DNA of 64,000 nt from Diospyros lotus (Eukaryota > Streptophyta > Magnoliopsida > Ericales > Ebenaceae). The notes below the pieces were generated by a model. It searched no databases and was not told where the DNA came from. It saw only the letters and a program-made list of their open reading frames with translations. Below, in pieces: positions 58,733 through 64,000 of this stretch (position 1 is its first letter; each line of letters opens with the position of its first letter). The stretch spans positions 27,581,119 through 27,645,118 of the forward strand of contig NC_068350.1 in assembly GCF_014633365.1 (NCBI RefSeq). Direction: 5' to 3'. Position numbers and translations under genes: made by a program.

Positions 58733-58744
58733 TGGTATCAGAGC
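58733..58744 (+). other. Primer-binding site of the Y element
   Basis: TGGTATCAGAGC, a perfect initiator tRNA-Met complement, two bases after the LTR. This PBS is usual for Tekay-type chromoviruses and many copia elements. Confidence 0.95.
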
Positions 58745-60916
58745 ATGGCTAGCTATATGAGTGAGGAAGGCTAGCATGCTTGGGTGTTAAGTATGGTTGG
58801 TTAAATGATTAATGTGAGTAATTGCCAAAGTTTGGAATAGAGGTTGTCTGGCATGATTTGAATGTAAGTCGAAATGTCTTAACTGTTTAGTTGGGGTCGA
58901 GAACAATTGATTTGAAATTTTGAGATTTCGATGTAAGGTTGGTCCGATAACCTTGAAAGTTGGACATGTGGACCGAGGACCCTAAGGGATTGGGTCAAGT
59001 CATTGAGGCCTGCAATGGTATGTTTGGCTATTCCTGTTCTAGGGATGAGAAAATACCCTGGATTGAGATGATATACCTGTGAGAGGTATACGGGTTAAGC
59101 AATGAGGAACCGAAAAACCCGAGTGTGGGTGTTGGTGTCAAGAAAACCCGAATAAGGCATTTCGGGGATATAAGTGTTTTAAGGATGAGGACTCCTTGAG
59201 ATTGAAGTGTTGAGGCTCGTGTGGGGACAAGAAGCCAAGTCATGACTAGTCCAAGAAAGGATTAATGGAGCGTTCCTATGTTAGGGATTTGCCAAGCATG
59301 TTCGAGGGAATAGAGTTGTCCCTTGGAAGTGGTGCAGTAAGGCGTGTGCGCTTGAGATAAAATGAGCTAAAATGGGTGTTAGCTTGAGGCTCAAGGAAAA
59401 GACTTGACATCAGGCGATGTGATCGTATTGTTAAAATAATCCCGGATGGGATGTGCCTAGGGTATGAGTGGACCTTAGTTGGCTTCTTGATGAGACGAGG
59501 TCTATCCTTGGGAGTGATAGGTGTGTGGCAAGTGGACCCTAGCGGGTGTTTGTATGAGGTGGAAATCCCAAGTGAGTCGAATTGGAATCCAGGGGAATCC
59601 AGATTTGAGATTAAGGAGTTGGGCATGCGTTGATATGCGTGTGAGAGCCATTGGGTTAGAAGTCCTAGTTGTGAAGGGCCAAAAGACCGTTTATGTGATT
59701 GATGGATGAGGGGCCAATCAAAACTCTCATTATGATGCTTGGGATCTGGTGAGACGCCTAAGGTCGGGAGATGAGAGGTGAATAGACCCTCATTGTGATG
59801 CCTGGGGTCGTGATGACACCTAAGGTCACGAGATCCTTGATGGGAGACGCGGAGGTCACCCAATGAAGGGTATGAGCGGTGTGTGGTCCGAGGGTGATGA
59901 GTGTGTGGCAACAGGACATCCATAAGGCTATGCGCGCAATGGAAATGCCAACTTCGGATGCCTAGGTGGGCAGGGGCATGGCGAGTGATGTGGAGGCCCC
60001 AGAATTTTGTATTCCAAGTCATGGGAGCCTGAGCGAGGCATGCTGGAAGGCCAAGCTGGGCATCGTGACTAAATGCATATGTGGGTCTGCAAGGAGAGGC
60101 GAGAGGTCTTTGTTTACCTGGAGGGTAATGGTAGGTGCTCGATGGTTATGGGTACCAGAGCTCGAGATAGGCTCAACATTTTGGGTGTGGATTGAGAGAT
60201 CGTTGATAATCAAGCTCTGGGATGAGCTGGTGGAGAAGTGAATCATGATGGACGTGGATCCATTGTTAAGGAAGTTAAAACTTTCAGATATTGAGTGAGA
60301 GCCGTGAGGTATGATCTTGTGGGGTAAGATTATGAGGCCTCAAGAGGTGAAGTAGTTTGAGAGTCTCTTAAGCGGTAAGAGATGCAGAGTCTTGAGAAGT
60401 GAGGCTCGTGGTGTGAGCTTGAGGTTATCAAGGTAAGGATAACCAAGTAAGATGGCTTTGATAAGATGGTAGTGGAACCATCGTAGCTCGGGGAGGCTTT
60501 AAGTAGATTTGATGCTATGGGTGCAAGGCTCGATGTGTCGGATCTGATGCTATGGACCGTGTGGCAGAGGGATAATGAGTTGGCTCGTGTTAAGGGCAAG
60601 TAGCCCATGGGCTTGAGGAATTTAGTGAACTACAGGTGACGGTCAGATGTTGAAGATCTAGAGCAGCACCTTAGGAAATTTTGTCAAGGGAACCGAGAAT
60701 CTCCTGTAAGAGATAGGACATCTAGAGTAGTCCTAAGGGAAGAATCGCAGAATGCGGTAATGGTCCGATAAATTAGTGGCCAAGTAGGAAGCCTGGTAAG
60801 GATATTGGCTACGAGCATGGTGGGGTAGTCATGCCGGGTTCGATATCGGAGGTTGGACTGGAAGGCTGAAAGTCACGCTACAAGTGCGAAGCAAATCAGT
60901 GTTGGACCTAAGTCAT

Positions 60917-61092
60917 GCTATTGGGAACTGTTGTTGGGTCAGTGTAAGGGAGCAGCACGGTAATGATGATTTGGTGTTGACTCTCCAAAGCACAGGGCAA
61001 CATGATAGGGAACCAGTGTTGGGCCAGTGTATGGGAGTGACACGGTAACGATGACCAGGTGTTGGCTTGCCTAAAGCACAGGGCAACATAGT
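60917..61092 (+). repeat. Tandem duplication of about 88 bp
   Basis: Two adjacent diverged copies, each with GGGAAC..GTGTTGGG(C/T)CAGTGTA, then CACGGTAA and AAGCACAGGGCAACAT. The second copy begins near 61010. It lies inside the decayed Y interior. Confidence 0.75.
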
Positions 61093-61358
61093 GATTATGC
61101 AGATGGTCAAGGGCTAAAGATTTATGAAATGCGGTAGGGTGACGAAAGTTGTGGCCAGTCCCATAACTTGGCTGCTAGTAATAAGAGCGATTAGGGCGTT
61201 GCACCCGAGTCAGGGGTTAAGCCCTTTATTTCGATAAGTAGTGTCGAAGTGGTTTGGCGAATGTTTGGGTGTTGTAGCGCTTCGAGATGTTTGAGAAAGA
61301 AACCGTGGAAAAGAAACAGGTCTAGCGTGGGAATAACGCTACAGTTGATGCCTACGGT

Positions 61359-62627
61359 TGACGGGTGGCCGGTTGTCGAACCACTCCAGAATTAGTATCT
61401 ATATATATCTCTTCTCTTCTCTTCTCTTCTCTAGTTTGCAGCAAAGTGCACCCTAGGTCGTCTCTCACAAGGAGCCTCACCTTCTTCTACCAACAAGGAG
61501 AACCAATACAAATAACAATTTGTTTAGGGGGGGGGGTTGACAGAAAACTAAATAACAAAATAGAAAACACAAGGATGGATGAAAATCAATAAGTAAAATG
61601 CAACCAGCTGTGTATTTGTCCCCTATGTGAAATCTTCCTCGTCCAACCTATAAATCTTGGTTTGTTAGATGTTTTAATCTTCAGACATCAAACTTAAAGC
61701 ATCCCCAACAACCGTCCAAGGATTAGAATGATTGGAATAACAAATGAATACAGAAATCTCTTATAAACAAAATGCAACCATTCACTCTCTATTCAACCTA
61801 TCCGGAGCTATGAAAGAACAACCATTCAAGCACATTTTATTCACTTCCGAGATGTTATACCAACCAGCTACAACATGCTGTTCTCTTAAGCATTTAACAG
61901 AAAATGAATCCATGCAAATTCACACAAACCTGCCATGAACTCCATGCATTCACAAATCTGCTCAAACTAAACCAAATGGAAATGAATAAGAAACAAACAA
62001 CAAACCAGGTTTTTGCAGCTCATCCGGGACTCAGATTCCACATGGGTTCAAGATACACAACCAGTTACAATAGCTCCAGCCTTTCATTGCAGCAAGGAAA
62101 ACAAAATGGAGACAAAAAATGAAGAAAAACAGAAAATGCTAACAACAATAAAAACGGCCAGAATCTCTTCTCCTTCTCTCCTCCCTCTTTTTCCTCGGAA
62201 ATAAGTGCTAAGAGGCCTTAAATACATGGCTAAGAAAGGAAGAGCTAAGAAGGCTAGGGTTGGGCCTAGCCCAACAGAAAAGTAAAGAAATAAGTGAGCC
62301 CACAACAGCAAAATCGAGCAGCCCAAATCTGCTCCTTGAAAGTGAGCCCAAGCTCCTTTAGATGAGTTCCACAATTGCCCAAAGCCGGCCTACCCTCATG
62401 AAGTCTGAAATGAGCTACTTCAAGTCTTTTCCAGCTGCTTCTCTAGCCCATCCAATATTCCCTAAAGCTAAGCAAGCTTGGATCCATAGAAGTAAGATAG
62501 AAAATAGTGTAAGGATGATTTGAAGTATAATAAAATAGAAACAATGAAAGATCAGCAAAAATACTTCAAATGGCGTAATAAGACTGAGGTGAAATGCCAA
62601 AATATAGCATAAATATGCATGCTATCA
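61359..62627 (-). mobile_element. Solo LTR, Athila-like, minus strand, near-TSD
   Basis: A 1269-bp sequence runs from TGACGGGTGGCCGG to ATGCATGCTATCA in plus coordinates; on the minus strand it starts TGATAGCATGCATATTTATGC, a common beginning for plant Athila/Ogre-type LTRs. Flanks are ACGGT (61354-61358) and ACGGG (62628-62632), a 4/5 match consistent with one later mutation. It contains a TCTCT simple repeat (about 61406-61432) and a G9 run. No interior remains. Confidence 0.75.
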
Positions 62628-63516
62628 ACGGGTCTAATACTAAGAACCACTGGATATAGACGGTTAGTTCACAGGAGGGACTGTAGCCCTCTATGTGGAG
62701 TAACTTGTCTGCGGTGGAGAAGATTAGACGCCGAAGACTTGGGGTATGCTATAGGTTATGTCTGGGCCAGACCTAAATTTTCGTGAGGGTTGAAAAAAAA
62801 AATCATTATAGTGCCTTTTTTTGTCTTGGCAACAATCGAGTGGGTGATATCTTGTGGTGTGATAACAAGATGCGTGGCAATACTCCTTGTTAAAGGAAGC
62901 TAACGCAGTTGTGGCTAAATTTGATCGGGTAAATTGAGACGATGGACCTTGTGTGACCTTGCGGTGATGCAAGAAGATGGGTTGATTGGTGGAGTCAGTA
63001 AATGGCTCTAGAAGGTTACGTAAGTGCCGTGGAGGGCGAGTTGGAAGCCAACCATGAGATGGGACTATTGAAGCGTGTAAAAGTTTCAAGTATGGGGATC
63101 TCTAATCATGTGATGCGAGTTGTGGTAGGCTGAACAAGTGGATAAGGCACGGTTCAAAATCCATGAAGGCTCGCAATCACACAATCTAGTGTTAGTCCTA
63201 GTGTGTCAATGCGAAAATGAGGAAGTATCCTCATAAAGCTCTGGATGGATTTTCAGTTGATAACATAGGATCAGTTGCCAGGTGGTAGTACCTGATGGCA
63301 ATGATGGGAGCATGAGGCTCGAGGGCTGTGATGTAAAGCCTTGTTGATTGACCGTGTACATAAAGGTTCAGCGGGTCCTGATGGCTAGACCAGGTGAATT
63401 TTGAGAAAGAGATCCAAGACTTTAATAGATGGTTTGTTGGGGGTAGAATTGTGCCGCCCAAAGGAATGCTGCTCCGAAGTGAGGGCTATAGATGGTAGTG
63501 TCGAAATGTGGCCTGG

Positions 63517-63650
63517 GTGGAACTTGAGATGTTCTTCCAAGAAAAGTTGAGCATGGGACAACAGTGTGGGATGAACTTCCTAGGGCACTACAACTTTATC
63601 AAGAGAGATCACCTGGGAAAAGCCAACGTGATGGAAAGTGCCTGAGTAGG
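63517..63650 (+). pseudogene. Ty3/gypsy RNase H remnant
   Basis: One plus frame reads FFQEKLSMGQQCGMNFLGHY and then HLGKANVMESA. This parallels the end of the Ty3/gypsy RNase H domain: the segment usually reading like QKELNMRQRRWMELL, then YHPGKANVVADALSR. A one-base deletion shifts the terminal LSR equivalent (the GAGTAGG at about 63644). RNase H removes the RNA strand during reverse transcription; here the domain is broken. It confirms the gypsy class and plus orientation of the Y element. Further decayed pol sequence continues to the window end. Confidence 0.7.
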
Positions 63651-64000
63651 AATGTGAGTCCTACGGCATAGAGTGGAAGTGTGGGTTCCACAGGAGTAGC
63701 AAGGGTGATTTCTAGTGGGTGGAGCTTAAATTGAGGCAATAGTCGATGATTGCAAGTGTAGTGCCTGGAGAAAGGTTGTGTTGGTTGTGAGCTGGGCCAT
63801 CCGGCTAGAGCTAATCGAGTCGATTAGATGGAAGATGAGGGCGAATTTAAGATGTCGCTAATGGGTAAAGAGAGCTCGAAGGAAGAGCTTATGGGACGAG
63901 ATTGGTTCCTAGGAATGGTGTTTAGGTGATGAAATCACCTAATAGCTGTGAATGCTATACAACTAGAGGGATGCCTTGGAGTGTGGGCAATTGATGAGAT
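63651..64000 (+). mobile_element. Y element interior, unassigned to window end
   Basis: The integrase region would be expected here. I could not read its zinc-finger or DDE motifs; stops are frequent in all frames. Confidence 0.5.

Larger units (their letters stand above)
58745..63516 (+). pseudogene. Y element interior, decayed gag-pol
   Basis: Internal retrotransposon DNA in which gag, protease and reverse transcriptase should lie but none can be read. Frames on the plus strand are under 95 codons. A 248-codon minus-strand frame (59276-60022) is histidine/serine-rich and antisense to this region; it shows no domain and is regarded as chance. An Athila-like solo LTR interrupts the interior at 61359-62627. 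The element class rests on the LTR, PBS and the downstream RNase H remnant. Confidence 0.6.

Noticed and set aside
58733..58744. tRNA-like match TGGTATCAGAGC
   Set aside because: It is a primer-binding site complementary to initiator tRNA-Met, not part of a tRNA gene; no cloverleaf surrounds it.
59276..60022. 248-codon minus-strand ORF
   Set aside because: Longest unexplained frame in the window after the kinase, but it is antisense inside a decayed plus-strand retrotransposon, rich in His, Ser and Pro, and has no recognisable domain. Recorded as chance unless a protein match is found.

Overview
This window is nuclear DNA of a flowering plant, most likely a eudicot. The evidence is one intact plant CBL-interacting protein kinase (CIPK/SnRK3) gene with NAF/FISL and PPI motifs, surrounded by plant-type LTR retrotransposons of the Athila, Tat, Tekay-like chromovirus and Ty1-copia groups. 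No rRNA or tRNA gene, CRISPR array or organellar gene block was seen. Only one host gene is supported (CDS 29912-31276, + strand), in a comparatively element-free stretch of about 27.3-32.8 kb.

Left part (1-27.3 kb): a nest of LTR elements. From the outside in, a Tat-like element on the minus strand (internal DNA 22997-25250, LTR 25251-26150) contains a minus-strand LTR here called W- (18873-22996). W- is interrupted by a plus-strand LTR called V (13452-18872), and V by a deleted minus-strand Athila-like element (1-13451). Athila is interrupted by at least three LTR-type sequences (224-2457, 2894-7831, 9448-10889). Further solo LTRs sit in V (15398-18187), in W- (20245-22694, a plus copy of the same family, making a large inverted repeat) and in the Tat interior (23398-24904). 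A separate Tat-type LTR lies at 26482-27295.

Middle (27.3-34.5 kb): the CIPK gene with a probable 5'-leader intron and upstream ORFs, then a decayed, locally duplicated downstream region and an 870-bp TIR element with TAA target duplications.

Right part (34.5-64 kb): a solo LTR (family Y) split by a family X solo LTR; a Tat-like LTR (40376-43227) split by a Y-like solo LTR, followed by its primer-binding site and an interior split by a minus V-type solo LTR carrying a 33-bp minisatellite; a second Tat-like element (about 46959 onward) with PBS, gag and protease remnants, a solo LTR inside gag, and 3' tandem arrays of 163/110-bp and 60-bp units; a 635-bp TRIM with both 225-bp LTRs and target duplications; and finally a Y-family element with its 5' LTR (56107-58730), tRNA-Met-type PBS and decayed interior (RNase H remnant near 63.5 kb), itself hit by an Athila-like solo LTR.

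The main theme is repeated insertion followed by LTR-LTR recombination. At least ten insertions are single LTRs with recognisable target duplications, and no full-length autonomous element survives. Element boundaries marked as duplicated were read directly from the sequence. Superfamily assignments rest on PBS, PPT and protein motifs and general knowledge of these lineages. No alignment or database search was run.
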